From a virus, in the IMG/VR virus record IMGVR_UViG_3300037010_001573, positions 97,677-161,676 of that record: a stretch of DNA of 64,000 nt. One strand, written 5' to 3'. Each line of letters begins with the position of its first letter. Positions within the stretch are counted from its first letter, which is position 1. A program made the position numbers and the translations under genes. Below, piece after piece: positions 16,854-26,027 of this stretch. A model generated the notes under the pieces. It saw nothing but the letters and a program-made list of their open reading frames with translations, did no database searches and was not told where the DNA came from.

Positions 16854-17879
16854 TTATTTAATATTTGCTAATTTTTGCATTCTAGTAATGAAATCATTAC
16901 CTTCTACAATTAACGGTTTTGTTGCAACACCCGCAGATTTTGAAGCAAAACCTAATGATTCTTTAAGTGGAGATTTTTGAGTAACTGAATTGAATGTTTC
17001 AAAAAGTGATTCATATATCAATTTAGCATCTTTAGCTGTCCCCGCTTTATCGAACGCTCTTACAACTTTTAATTTTTGAGATTCGTTAAGATTTTTAGCT
17101 TTGAAAATTTTGTTAACGTATAGTAATTTAGCATTTAATAAATTTACTTCGTTTAATTCAGTACGTAAAGTATTAACCGTTTCTAAAGCAAGTTTTAAAT
17201 CTTCTTCGATTTTTTTCTTGTCTTCATCTTCTACTTTGTTTTTAGCTTCTTCGATTTCATCTTTATCATCGGCCATTAACTCAGCAAGAATAGCGTCTAA
17301 TTCTTCTTCTAAATTTTCTTCTTCACTACCAAAATCCTCACTACCCATATCACCACTTAAATCAACTCCGTCTCCGGTTTCATCTTCATGGTTTTCAATC
17401 TCATCTCCAGCACCACCAGTTTCCTGATCTATAATGCTTTTAATAAGATCTTCTAATTCATCCATTGATAAATCTTTAACTTCTTTTTCGTCTTCGTCTT
17501 CGATTTCTTCAGCTTCTTCTGTTTCTGCTTCAGCATCTTCTGCTTCTTCATCTTCATTTTCTGCTTCATTTAATTCATTGTCTAATTCTGCAAGAATTTC
17601 ATCAAGATCGATTTCGTCCATACTGTCAGTATAATCTGTATTATCAGTGAAATCATCAATACTTCTTTCTGTTGTGTCTCCTTCGTAATCCATACCAGTT
17701 GTTTCGTCTAATTCTTCTTCGTTTTCATCATACGCTTCTTTCAGTCTAGCTGAAAACATAGATTGCAACTTAGGAGTAAAAGCTTCTTCAAGAGCAAGTT
17801 TGGCTTGTTGTAGAGCAGTTTCACGAACAGCTTTAGCATCAGCAATAGCCTCCTTTAAAAGGTCTTTTGTGTTTTTCAT
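16854..17879 (-). CDS. Prohead core scaffold, gp22-like
   Basis: This 341-residue protein is extremely acidic between residues 50 and 220 (long Glu/Asp runs such as DEDEKEVKDLSMDELEDLI), flanked by a basic helical N-terminus (MKNTKDLLKEAIADAKAVRE) and a helical C-terminal domain (NLNESQKLKVVRAFDKAGTA). T4 gp22 (269 aa) forms the core on which the capsid assembles and is digested by the protease. Position between the protease and capsid genes matches T4. The larger acidic region is the main difference. Confidence 0.88.
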   Translation of the reverse strand: MKNTKDLLKEAIADAKAVRETALQQAKLALEEAFTPKLQSMFSARLKEAYDENEEELDETTGMDYEGDTTERSIDDFTDNTDYTDSMDEIDLDEILAELDNELNEAENEDEEAEDAEAETEEAEEIEDEDEKEVKDLSMDELEDLIKSIIDQETGGAGDEIENHEDETGDGVDLSGDMGSEDFGSEEENLEEELDAILAELMADDKDEIEEAKNKVEDEDKKKIEEDLKLALETVNTLRTELNEVNLLNAKLLYVNKIFKAKNLNESQKLKVVRAFDKAGTAKDAKLIYESLFETFNSVTQKSPLKESLGFASKSAGVATKPLIVEGNDFITRMQKLANIK

Positions 17880-17980
17880 TTTTGTCCTAAAATTAATTTG
17901 TGGAAATAAGCTTATTGAGTAAAAGCTTAATAGAATTGTTTATATAATGACGAGTTATATGAGATAACTCATTAGTCAAG

Positions 17981-17988
17981 GATAAATA
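17981..17988 (-). promoter_or_regulatory. Late-type box (one mismatch) for scaffold-capsid unit
   Basis: Sense TATTTATC, 101 nt before the scaffold ATG and just past a terminator hairpin at 18003-18032. A small inverted repeat (GAGTTAT / ATAACTC, 17952-17970) lies between it and the gene. Confidence 0.4.
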
Positions 17989-18002
17989 TGTTAGGGAAAA
18001 CC

Positions 18003-18032
18003 AAAAATGCATCTCCTGTAAAGGAAATGCAT
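18003..18032 (-). terminator. Terminator upstream of scaffold gene
   Basis: An 11-bp stem with one T-G pair (18032-18022 with 18017-18007), a 4-nt loop, then TTTT. It closes the protease-side operon after the 44-codon basic gene. Confidence 0.8.
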
Positions 18033-18055
18033 CATATTTTTGTAAAATATTATTA

Positions 18056-18190
18056 TTATCTACCTTGCCCAGCATAAGATTTATCACTTACATGTTTATT
18101 TACATGTTTTGTGTGTTTGCCTGTCTTTTTAGAACCAAACGTTACTTTGAGACCATTTGAAGATGGTTTAGTGTTTTTAACTTTTGCCAT
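18056..18190 (-). CDS. Tiny basic conserved-type protein
   Basis: This gene encodes 44 residues, starting MAKVKNTKPSSNGLKVTFGS and ending KSYAGQGR. It is very basic, with Lys/His clusters in the middle and no hydrophobic core, so it is probably nucleic-acid-binding or largely unstructured. It begins 2 nt after the Dps-like gene stop and is followed by a terminator. A similar layout (short basic protein ending in GQGR) is familiar to me from other Bacteroidota phages, but I cannot name a function. Confidence 0.7.
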   Translation of the reverse strand: MAKVKNTKPSSNGLKVTFGSKKTGKHTKHVNKHVSDKSYAGQGR

Positions 18191-18192
18191 TA

Positions 18193-18564
18193 TTATTGTA
18201 AATTAACTAGTTTGTATTTTGTTGAATAAAGTAATTCAGCGACATTATCTATTTGATTTTGTAACCAACTATCTGACAATTCTGGTGCTTTTCTTAATGT
18301 TTCTACTATAGCGCATATTTTTTCAAAATATTTCACAATGTTAGAAACATCACAATTGTTATCTATCCCTAAAACTGATTTAAATTGTATTAAACCGTTT
18401 TTTCCTTGATATGATTCAACCAAACCATCAGTTAAACCTACAATTTCTTCGTAATATCCTTCTAGAGCTTTATGAGCAGCATATGCTCCAGGTCCATTTA
18501 CTCCTAAGTGGAAAACATGAACTTGTGTTCTAGAATGAAATAATATTGATGCTAATTCTTCCAT
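18193..18564 (-). CDS. Dps/ferritin-like helical protein (DUF5856-type)
   Basis: The 123-residue product is all-helical and has the pattern of the ferritin-like DUF5856 family found in phages: QVHVFHLGVNGPGAYAAHKA, then GYYEEIVGLTDGLVESYQGK. The His and Glu residues (H16, H19, H32, E39, E40) fall where di-iron ligands would lie in Dps proteins, but metal binding is an inference. It is encoded between the prohead protease and the scaffold, 2 nt from each neighbour. Whether it is packaged with the core is unknown. Confidence 0.65.
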   Translation of the reverse strand: MEELASILFHSRTQVHVFHLGVNGPGAYAAHKALEGYYEEIVGLTDGLVESYQGKNGLIQFKSVLGIDNNCDVSNIVKYFEKICAIVETLRKAPELSDSWLQNQIDNVAELLYSTKYKLVNLQ

Positions 18565-18566
18565 TT

Positions 18567-19196
18567 TTAATTAGGTAACTCACAAGAACAAAATCCTGCT
18601 CGATTACATAAAATTTCTGTTATTAATTCGTTTATCTTATTCAATTTTGTTTGTTCTTGGTGGTATGGGTTAAGAGATTCGTTTACTATCTCCATAAAAG
18701 CACCTTGTGTTGATGGTGTTGATACAAAATCCCAACATACAATATCTAAATCATCTTGTACTTCAACTGTTTCTCCTATTTGTTTTACGGATCCCATAGC
18801 ACGTGATGAAATACCAACAGTAATTCCAGCTAAAAGTAAAGCTTTTAATATGTTTCCAGAAGGTGTTGGTAATATTTCAATCTTACCTTTAACATCATCT
18901 CCTTCCCACCATAAATCTAAAATATTGTGGCCTACATTTTTTAAATTAATGATAGGTGATTCAGGATGATCCAACTCACCCAAAGCTCTATTTTCTTTAA
19001 TATATGTTCCTTTATATTTTTCAATTTCACGTTCAAGAGTATCTTTAGGGTACACACGACCATTACCATTTTTGGTATCGGCTCTTTGTACTATACCCTC
19101 AACTATAAGGCGACCATTATTATTCCTAGCCGATTCTTGAAGTAATTGAGGAGTTATTGAAAGAGTAGATATACGCTCTATTAATAATTCTTTCAT
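18567..19196 (-). CDS. Prohead core serine protease, gp21-like
   Basis: The product is 209 residues (T4 gp21: 212), family S77. The conserved opening LIVEGIVQRADTKNGNGRVY (30-49) is followed by the catalytic His region GELDHPES (His77) and the catalytic Ser region GISSRAMGS (Ser130 or Ser131). It cleaves scaffold and capsid N-termini during head maturation. Cysteines near the C-terminus (CNRAGFCSC) are unusual. It overlaps the upstream 280-aa gene by one base. Confidence 0.92.
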   Translation of the reverse strand: MKELLIERISTLSITPQLLQESARNNNGRLIVEGIVQRADTKNGNGRVYPKDTLEREIEKYKGTYIKENRALGELDHPESPIINLKNVGHNILDLWWEGDDVKGKIEILPTPSGNILKALLLAGITVGISSRAMGSVKQIGETVEVQDDLDIVCWDFVSTPSTQGAFMEIVNESLNPYHQEQTKLNKINELITEILCNRAGFCSCELPN

Positions 19197-20038
19197 TATT
19201 TTTTATTTTTTTCAGCTAATACTTCTTTAAGCAATTTTTCAACTACTTTATTTAATTTTTGTTCAATTCCTTCTTTATGAAGTACTTTATTTAAAATAGA
19301 ACCAGCAACACGTTGTCCCGCTTCTTTAGAACCATATTCTTTCGCCCCAGCTTTAGCAACAGCAGCAAACCCAGATTTTCCAGATACGTTTTTCTTACCA
19401 ATATCAGTACCTTTTTTAAAACGAGCTTCATCCAGATCAACTTTCATTAATTTTGCAAATTTAATACGACCCTGACCATGTAGTGTTTTTACTTTTTCTT
19501 TTAATTTAGATAATGCTTCTTTCCCTTTAGCTTTAAGAAAGGCCTTTAATTCAGTTGAATCGTCTGTATCCAAACAACGTTTCAATATATTATCTAATTC
19601 ATCTTCATTAAGTTGTAAGGCCTCCTTAACTATTTTAACTTTTTTCATTTCGTTTTTAGTATCTTTGTCTTTAATAGGTTCTAAACCATCCGAAGTGTTC
19701 TTAACTTTTTTATTTACTTTATTTTTAGGAATATCAGTTAATGTAGTTGCAGGATACACACCATTTTGTTCATCTATTTCAGGAGATTGTTCAACTTTTT
19801 TATATTTAGTTTTAGAATCAGGAGTTGGTGACTCATAAGTTGGTTCTTTATCAGGAGTACCTTTAACAGCATCACTTTCCGTTAACATACCATGTTGTTT
19901 TAGAATACTTACTGAATCTTGTAAAGAATTTTGAGTTGTTACTAGATTAGGGAACATTGTTCTCACATTTCTTAGAAACTGTGATTGTTCCATTTTACCT
20001 TCCTTAAGGTCTTGATATTGTCCACTAATGTTTTTCAT
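19196..20038 (-). CDS. Probable prohead core protein
   Basis: This 280-residue basic, low-complexity protein lies next to the protease. The N-terminus (GQYQDLKEGKMEQSQFLRNV) is helical, the middle is disordered with Pro/Thr/Lys, and the C-terminus has Lys-rich helices (KLKEKVKTLHGQGRIKFAKL). In T4, genes here (67, 68) encode small core proteins, so a core or internal head role is plausible. I see no enzyme motif. One-base overlaps on both sides imply coupled translation. Confidence 0.6.
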   Translation of the reverse strand: MKNISGQYQDLKEGKMEQSQFLRNVRTMFPNLVTTQNSLQDSVSILKQHGMLTESDAVKGTPDKEPTYESPTPDSKTKYKKVEQSPEIDEQNGVYPATTLTDIPKNKVNKKVKNTSDGLEPIKDKDTKNEMKKVKIVKEALQLNEDELDNILKRCLDTDDSTELKAFLKAKGKEALSKLKEKVKTLHGQGRIKFAKLMKVDLDEARFKKGTDIGKKNVSGKSGFAAVAKAGAKEYGSKEAGQRVAGSILNKVLHKEGIEQKLNKVVEKLLKEVLAEKNKK

Positions 20039-20535
20039 TATTCTTTAGTATTTTCTTTATTTCCTGTTAATTTTTCTAAAATACTTGTTAAAGTATCTTT
20101 CATTTCTTCAGTATTATGAACAACAGCAAATGAGTTTGGATTATCTTTATAATATTTTTCAGTTTCTTTTTTAGCTTTAGGTAAAGCCATTTTAATCTTA
20201 GAAGCTAGTTCAATAAGATCAGCAAAAGAATCAATTCTATTTTTATGAAGTTCTTCTCTTTCTTTGGCTTTTTTAGGATCTTCTTCTTTTTCTTCAGCTA
20301 AATTGGATAATATATCTTCGAGTTGTAATGAATCTTGTTCTGTTTGTAATACTTTCCCATAAGTTTCTTTTAGATTTCGGTATCCTTTCATTAATTCTCC
20401 AATATCTGTCTTATGAGCATCACCAGTACCACCACCTTTTTTAGCTTCAGCCGCTCTATATTTAATTTCTTCTCCTAAAGTATCTAACTTTTTCTTAAGT
20501 TGGTCTTTAGTTAATTTTGGTTTTTCATTTGTCAT
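20038..20535 (-). CDS. Charged helical protein, possible core component
   Basis: The 165-residue product is highly charged and helical (KPKLTKDQLKKKLDTLGEEI; KKAKEREELHKNRIDSFADL) with no recognised domain. It is encoded between portal-side genes and the protease, overlapping its upstream neighbour by 4 nt and touching the downstream one. A prohead core component is inferred from position only. Confidence 0.6.
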   Translation of the reverse strand: MTNEKPKLTKDQLKKKLDTLGEEIKYRAAEAKKGGGTGDAHKTDIGELMKGYRNLKETYGKVLQTEQDSLQLEDILSNLAEEKEEDPKKAKEREELHKNRIDSFADLIELASKIKMALPKAKKETEKYYKDNPNSFAVVHNTEEMKDTLTSILEKLTGNKENTKE

Positions 20536-21131
20536 TGTGATAGTTTTTGTATATTTTCTGCTAAATTGTTTAGTCTTTCAGATAAAGCATCTAATTCATC
20601 CATTTTAGATTCCCAAAAAAAATGCTTTTTAACAGTATTTTCAGTTTTTAATCTATTAGAATATTCAACAACCTTTTCAATTTCTGAAATATGTTTTTTT
20701 ACTTCTTTCAAAGCTCGTGTTATTTTTCTTTCTGGTGCTATTTGAGAAACATTTTCATTAAAACGACGATATGATATTTCATTTAATATTTCGTGTTTTA
20801 TTTCTTCTTTAAATTGCATGATATCAAATGTTTTATGTTTTTTACTGTTTTTTACTTTAGTAAAACCATCTTTAATATATGAGTCGATGTTTGTTTTTCC
20901 TAAAAAATATTTAGATGTATATTCACCACCAGAAGCCGTAGTACCAGTACCTCCCTCTTCAGATAATATTTTTATCTCACCGTCTTTATTATATATGTTA
21001 GAAGCTTTAGTACGACCATTCCCAGCATTGTAAATAACACTATAATATGTTCTACCTATTTGATCAATACCAACAAAAATTATCTCACCTGGGTGTCCTA
21101 AATAAGTTACTTTATCTCCTTTTTTAAACAT
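20532..21131 (-). CDS. Hypothetical protein with SH3/KOW-like N-terminus
   Basis: The first 60 of 199 residues look like a small beta barrel (FKKGDKVTYLGHPGEIIFVG, then GRTYYSVIYNAGNGRTKASN), of the SH3/KOW type. The remainder is long helix with coiled-coil spacing (ALKEVKKHISEIEKVVEYSN). It overlaps the next gene by 4 nt in the head operon. I do not recognise the full-length family. Confidence 0.65.
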   Translation of the reverse strand: MFKKGDKVTYLGHPGEIIFVGIDQIGRTYYSVIYNAGNGRTKASNIYNKDGEIKILSEEGGTGTTASGGEYTSKYFLGKTNIDSYIKDGFTKVKNSKKHKTFDIMQFKEEIKHEILNEISYRRFNENVSQIAPERKITRALKEVKKHISEIEKVVEYSNRLKTENTVKKHFFWESKMDELDALSERLNNLAENIQKLSQ

Positions 21132-21132
21132 A

Positions 21133-21984
21133 TTATAATGATTTTATCTCATGTATTAATTCATGAAATTGAAGTATGTTTAGGATGTCTTCGTCCTTTA
21201 CATTTTCATGTTTATCTAAAGGTTTTATTATAGAAGATAATTCTTGTAATTTAATTTGAGTTCGTTTATCTTTTACTTTAACTTGAAGTAAATCTATTGA
21301 TTTTTTAATACCCGATAGATTTTGATTTATAAATTCTTTTAAAGAAACAGTATTTGATATTTTATTGATATATACCTTTAATACTTCACGTTGTTCTGGT
21401 ATTAAATCAGCATATTTAGTATTAAATTTTTCAATCATTATTTGTGAAATCATAGCACGTGTAGCTTTATCTTGAGAAGAATATTCAGCCATTACTTGAT
21501 TTTCTACTTTATCTTTATCTATATCTTGTTTTGTTAAGAATTCAAGTAAAGTTACTTTATTATCAATAATAAAAGAAGGATCAACAAATTCCAAAGTAGT
21601 TTGCGCTTCAATTAGATTATAAACAGAAGCATATGCTTTGTAATTATGAATCTTCGCTTGAAAAAATTCTTCTAAATCATAATGGCTTTTTATTTCTTTA
21701 ATTAAGTTATATTTCTCTTTACGCAATACCGTTCGATTTAAACGTTCAGACAGTTTAATAGTAGAGTTAATAATACTCTCAGCCTTAACTTCATTTAATG
21801 AAGTTGCTTTTGTTAATGCCTGGTATATTTTATACTCTTTCGCTAATTCTCCTTTAGAAAAATATTTTTTTACAATACCAACAGCAGCAGAGTCTTTATT
21901 AGACATTATATCTGCTGTTATCTGTCTTGTAAGAAGTTCAAAGAGTATACCAGAATTCTTGAATTTATTATGTTTCAATTTCAC
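21133..21984 (-). CDS. Conserved-type head-operon protein
   Basis: This 283-residue helical protein starts at a GTG (21984): MKLKHNKFKNSGILFELLTR. No ATG is available upstream before the portal gene end. It is located directly after the portal gene, as are many uncharacterised genes of the T4 group. No catalytic pattern is apparent; it may be a head assembly factor. Confidence 0.7.
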   Translation of the reverse strand: MKLKHNKFKNSGILFELLTRQITADIMSNKDSAAVGIVKKYFSKGELAKEYKIYQALTKATSLNEVKAESIINSTIKLSERLNRTVLRKEKYNLIKEIKSHYDLEEFFQAKIHNYKAYASVYNLIEAQTTLEFVDPSFIIDNKVTLLEFLTKQDIDKDKVENQVMAEYSSQDKATRAMISQIMIEKFNTKYADLIPEQREVLKVYINKISNTVSLKEFINQNLSGIKKSIDLLQVKVKDKRTQIKLQELSSIIKPLDKHENVKDEDILNILQFHELIHEIKSL

Positions 21985-22001
21985 AATATTAATTTACTAG
22001 T

Positions 22002-22009
22002 TATAAATA
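22002..22009 (-). promoter_or_regulatory. Late-type TATTTATA box
   Basis: Exact box 17 nt before the GTG of the 283-aa gene, in the 34-nt gap after the portal gene. Confidence 0.4.
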
Positions 22010-22018
22010 TGTATTTTA

Positions 22019-23881
22019 TTATATATCTTTAATATTATTTTCATCCAGCAATGAAGAACCTGTATTTTCGTCATCAAAAACATTAGATTTTTTAAACATC
22101 TCTTGAAGCATTTGTTTATTTTGTAACCACACTGCTCTTGTACTTTCAATAGCTAATGGAGAACCACCATGAGGCTCAGGAGCATGTATTGTATCTGGTT
22201 TGATATCGATACCTTTTCCTAATGGGTCTTTCCCTAAAACACGTTTTTGAGTATTATATATTGATGTTTTTTCCTGTGGTCTTCCTAATGGTTCAGCTTC
22301 ATTATAAGCTGGTGGAACACCAACATCATTTCTTCCTTTACCATATAATGATGCTAAGTCATGAGGCGTACCATAAGATTGACCACTTACAACCGGGTCA
22401 TTTCCTTCATTTTCGATTTGAGATAATCTAAATTGACGTTTTTTATCTTCTACTACTAAATCCCGCATATCACTATACTTGTCTTCACTCATATGGAAAA
22501 TATAATCATATATAAAGTCAGTAGGGAATAAACTAGCATCCATTATTTGTTTAGCTAAATCTACTTTTTCCTTCATCAAAGCTACTCTTTCCTGATCGTA
22601 AACAATAGAGGGAGTAGTTAATTCTAATTCAAAATTAGTTAAATTTTCATCATTAAAACCTTGAGCATATAAATGGACTAAAGCTATTTTTGTTAATTCA
22701 GAAACAACAATACGTTGAATACGCTCGATTGTACGAGCAAAACGAATATCTTGTTGAGCTAAAGTTGATTTACCTTCTACATCAGCCTCATATCCTAAAA
22801 ACGCTTTAGGTACTTTTAAAGCTGATAGCATTTTATCTCTTAAATAAACAACATCTTCTATAGCATTGTATTCTAAACCAGGTAAAGTATCAATTTGAGT
22901 AGAAGTATTTCCCCCTCTTCTAGGTACCCAAAAATCTTCATTTACACTCATCATGTTATATCGAAGATTGTATTCCCCTGTTTTAGGATCCACAAATGGA
23001 GTACGTTGAGTTTGATTTTTAAGTTTTTCCATATATGCAGGTATCTCATTTGGTGGGATATTACCTGTATCTACATAATACACTCTACGTTGCGGTGCCC
23101 TTAATATACGGTGAATTAACATAGCATCTTCCATCAATGCTAATTGTTTAAAAATTTTACGAGCAGGTTCAATATAACTTCTCCCATATGGTAGGAAATT
23201 ATAATCACCTAATAATCTAAAATTAGCTACTTCATAATTTTGAAATACTAAATCATTCCTATCAGTTGGGCCTAATACACCCGTGTATGAAGCATTTGGT
23301 TCTACTCTAAATTGAACATATGATGGGTTTTTAGGATCTAAACCTTCTTCTCTTAAAACATTATATACATTAAGAGGAATTACTTGATAAACCCCATATT
23401 TTTCAGCTATATGTAAATGTAAATAAAAATCTCCATATTTACACATTGAGCGAATCCACCCCCATAAATTAAATTCAATGTTCAGAACATCGTAAAATAA
23501 ATTATATAAAATGCGTTGTATATTTTCGTCAGATGATTTAATAGCTAAAACTTCACCAGCGCCGTTTTTTAAAGTAGATTCATCAGCAACTATATCTAGT
23601 GTAGAAGCAATAATAGGATCACCATCCATTACTTCATAATCATTATATAATTGTGGTCGTAATACTGTAAAATTAGAATAAGGTGCATTACCTACATAAG
23701 TTCCTAACCCTCCAGTATAAATTCGTTGATAACGTTCAGGGTACATATTTGTTTGTACAGCTCCAGAAGCCTGGATGTGATCGCTATCTATAACTTTAAT
23801 TTGACTTCCTCCAACATTTCTAATAATAACGTCGTTTGAGAATAATCGTTTTAATCTACCAAATAAAGATGTATCTATCAT
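22019..23881 (-). CDS. Portal protein, gp20-like
   Basis: The product is 620 residues (T4 gp20: 524). It forms the dodecameric vertex through which DNA enters the head. Family signs: YNDYEVMDGDPIIASTLDIV (about 79-98), LPYGRSYIEPARKIFKQLAL, then the stem region with FVDPKTGEYNLRYNMMSVNE, EDFWVPRRGG and LPGLEYNAIEDVVYLRDKML. The C-terminal 100 residues are an extra Pro/Gly-rich tail. It directly follows the terminase gene with a 13-nt gap. Confidence 0.95.
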   Translation of the reverse strand: MIDTSLFGRLKRLFSNDVIIRNVGGSQIKVIDSDHIQASGAVQTNMYPERYQRIYTGGLGTYVGNAPYSNFTVLRPQLYNDYEVMDGDPIIASTLDIVADESTLKNGAGEVLAIKSSDENIQRILYNLFYDVLNIEFNLWGWIRSMCKYGDFYLHLHIAEKYGVYQVIPLNVYNVLREEGLDPKNPSYVQFRVEPNASYTGVLGPTDRNDLVFQNYEVANFRLLGDYNFLPYGRSYIEPARKIFKQLALMEDAMLIHRILRAPQRRVYYVDTGNIPPNEIPAYMEKLKNQTQRTPFVDPKTGEYNLRYNMMSVNEDFWVPRRGGNTSTQIDTLPGLEYNAIEDVVYLRDKMLSALKVPKAFLGYEADVEGKSTLAQQDIRFARTIERIQRIVVSELTKIALVHLYAQGFNDENLTNFELELTTPSIVYDQERVALMKEKVDLAKQIMDASLFPTDFIYDYIFHMSEDKYSDMRDLVVEDKKRQFRLSQIENEGNDPVVSGQSYGTPHDLASLYGKGRNDVGVPPAYNEAEPLGRPQEKTSIYNTQKRVLGKDPLGKGIDIKPDTIHAPEPHGGSPLAIESTRAVWLQNKQMLQEMFKKSNVFDDENTGSSLLDENNIKDI

Positions 23882-23884
23882 ATT

Positions 23885-23892
23885 TATAAATA
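23885..23892 (-). promoter_or_regulatory. TATTTATA box at portal start
   Basis: Exact 8-mer only 3 nt before the portal ATG. This is too close for a normal transcript start upstream of the ATG, so here it may be fortuitous or act in translation. Confidence 0.2.
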
Positions 23893-23894
23893 TT

Positions 23895-25478
23895 TTAACC
23901 TAATAACCAAGTAATATCTTCATTACCATGATCCGAAGGCATTTGCCAGGCTGTGTTATTGTTATAGCCCCTGGCTAGCATTGGGTTATACGTTCCTACA
24001 TCTATAGAAAACGCACTTAAATTTGCTTTATCTGATTCTATACCTGATTTTCTAAATCTTAAAGCTGTATCTCTTAAATACAAACCTATACCATAAGACA
24101 TTACTAAATCATCATTATAACCATCTTGAGCTTGTGCTTTGCTATTTTTCCAAATAAACACCTTCATTTCTTCTACTAAACGTTTTGAACGAATAATACA
24201 AACTCTTTCACGTGTGTACTCTCTAAATTTTTCAATAATCAAAGGACGTGTTTTAACAGATGTTGTAAAACCAGCTACTAAACTATCTAAATTTTCAGAC
24301 CGTCTACTCCATTGATCCGAAGTATATGCTTCAGTTTTGGGAGAATAATATAGATTTTTATATCCTCTGTCTATTGCTGTTTGTACAGTGTCCCAACCAA
24401 CATTAGCGTTTTCAATAGCTAACAAACCATCATTGTATTCAGATGCTAATCCTACTAATAAATGTCCATAATCTCTGGTTCCAATTTGTCCTCTATACTC
24501 AGCCACTTGTGTTGAAGTTTCAACATCAAAAACATGACATGCCGAATAATCTTTCCCATCACCTCTAGCAACATCCGCTGTTATTAGATAAGATTTATTA
24601 TAGTCTGGTTGTTCCCAAATCCATAAATTACCATCTATACCTCTTTTTTCAATAGGTTGCATGATATTAGCTTCATACCAATCCATAATTTCAGGTTCAA
24701 ATACAGTATCCCCAGATGTATTAAAATCACAATCACATTCTTGAGCGGCTAGTCTAAGTCCTAAATCAGAATCTTGCGTATCTCTCCATGATTGGCTTCT
24801 TTCAGGATGTACATCCCATTTTAACCTAATAGGAACAAAGGAGTTATCAGATGTTTCTGCTTTTTGCCATGTTTTATGAAACCAATTTCCAGTACCATTG
24901 GGTGTTGATAATGCAATACAACCACCACCCGTTGCTAATGTTTGTTGAGCAGAAGCAAATATTTCATCTATACTATCAATAAAAGCAGCCTCATCTATGA
25001 TAAGTAAAGATACAGCTTCTGAACGACCAGCATCACCTGCTGCTGAAACTGCTTTTACTTGAGAACCATTTGGTAATTTAAGTAGAAGCTTGTTGTTCTC
25101 CAAGGGTTTTTCATTTCCTTTTAACCAAGAAGGTAAATTATCGTACATAAATCGTACTTTAGTAACCATATTCTTAGCTGTATCTTGTTTTGTGGCAATA
25201 CAAAGTATATTTTTATCTTTATGGAATAACATTAACCAAATAGAAAAACCAGCTACCAAAGTAGATATCCCAAGCTGTCTTGATTTTAAAACAATATTGT
25301 AGTTATTTTTCTGAAATTGGTGTAATACACCTTCCTGAAAATGGTATAGATTGAAGGAAATCCTACCACGAGTAGGATGTTGAATCATACAATATTTTTT
25401 CATAAAATGTGCAGGATCCGTCATGCATTTTAGGTATTCCTGCTTTATAATTTCTTTTATATCGGGTTGGTTACTCAT
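23895..25478 (-). CDS. Terminase large subunit, gp17-like
   Basis: The packaging motor, 527 residues (T4 gp17: 610). ATPase: Walker A-type SRQLGIST at 66-73, Walker B LLIIDEAAF at 158-166, coupling motif STPNGTG at 191-197. Nuclease: D302 in LITADVARGDGKDYS, E356 in LLAIENANVGW, and D456/D457 in GYNDDLVMS, the expected acidic triad. It is encoded just before the portal gene. No small terminase gene is seen in this window. Confidence 0.96.
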   Translation of the reverse strand: MSNQPDIKEIIKQEYLKCMTDPAHFMKKYCMIQHPTRGRISFNLYHFQEGVLHQFQKNNYNIVLKSRQLGISTLVAGFSIWLMLFHKDKNILCIATKQDTAKNMVTKVRFMYDNLPSWLKGNEKPLENNKLLLKLPNGSQVKAVSAAGDAGRSEAVSLLIIDEAAFIDSIDEIFASAQQTLATGGGCIALSTPNGTGNWFHKTWQKAETSDNSFVPIRLKWDVHPERSQSWRDTQDSDLGLRLAAQECDCDFNTSGDTVFEPEIMDWYEANIMQPIEKRGIDGNLWIWEQPDYNKSYLITADVARGDGKDYSACHVFDVETSTQVAEYRGQIGTRDYGHLLVGLASEYNDGLLAIENANVGWDTVQTAIDRGYKNLYYSPKTEAYTSDQWSRRSENLDSLVAGFTTSVKTRPLIIEKFREYTRERVCIIRSKRLVEEMKVFIWKNSKAQAQDGYNDDLVMSYGIGLYLRDTALRFRKSGIESDKANLSAFSIDVGTYNPMLARGYNNNTAWQMPSDHGNEDITWLLG

Positions 25479-25489
25479 ATATTTTTATA

Positions 25490-25497
25490 TATAAATA
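25490..25497 (-). promoter_or_regulatory. Late-type TATTTATA box
   Basis: Exact box 11 nt before the terminase ATG, downstream of a hairpin at 25515-25540: again hairpin, box, gene. Confidence 0.4.
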
Positions 25498-25514
25498 TTA
25501 CCTTACATACAAGA

Positions 25515-25540
25515 AAGGCCTAACTTAATAAGTTGGCCTT
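25515..25540 (-). terminator. Hairpin terminator before terminase gene
   Basis: AAGGCC-AACTT pairs with AAGTT-A-GGCCTT (one bulged A, 3-nt loop). The following U tract (TCTTGT) is weak on the minus strand, so termination may be partial. Confidence 0.55.
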
Positions 25541-25564
25541 TTTATAATAAATAAAAATATAATA

Positions 25565-26008
25565 TTATTTTTTATCTTCTAATTGTTTTTGAAAATATTC
25601 ATAAATATCAGCATAATCAGTAAAATCATCTTGAATAGAACTCACATCATCATCATCTATGTAATCTTCTTCATTTATTTCATGTTCATTTGAATCATCT
25701 GCTAATTGACGAGCAGCTCCTTGTAATTGAGTATCGGACCATTTCGCTGCTTCCTCTCGAGTTAATCCTAAAAAACTAATTAATTCAGATCTACCCATTT
25801 TTTTAATTTTATCAACAGAATATTCATTTTCTTTAACAAAATTAACAGGATTAGATAATGAACCTGCTGTTTGATCACCTGTTGTTCTTTTTATTTGATC
25901 TATTTGTTGACTTTGCTGTTGTGGAGTAAGAGTTCTACCTCCGGTTTTAACAGTCAATGATTCACGTACTTTAGTTCTAATAGTTTCTTTTAATTGAGAT
26001 ACTTTCAT
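25565..26008 (-). CDS. Acidic protein with basic N-terminal helix motif
   Basis: The N-terminus of this 147-residue protein, MKVSQLKETIRTKVRESL, is a basic amphipathic helix of the kind that recurs at the ends of other proteins in this window. The middle (MGRSELISFLGLTREEAAKW) is a helical domain and the C-terminus is acidic. It lies upstream of terminase. The function is unknown; a role in the prohead core is one possibility. Confidence 0.6.
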   Translation of the reverse strand: MKVSQLKETIRTKVRESLTVKTGGRTLTPQQQSQQIDQIKRTTGDQTAGSLSNPVNFVKENEYSVDKIKKMGRSELISFLGLTREEAAKWSDTQLQGAARQLADDSNEHEINEEDYIDDDDVSSIQDDFTDYADIYEYFQKQLEDKK

Positions 26009-26027
26009 AAATTAGTAATTGTATTTA

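Noticed and set aside
17893-18087. 64-codon minus-strand frame before the scaffold gene
   Set aside because: It runs through a strong terminator hairpin and overlaps the better 44-codon basic gene in another frame.
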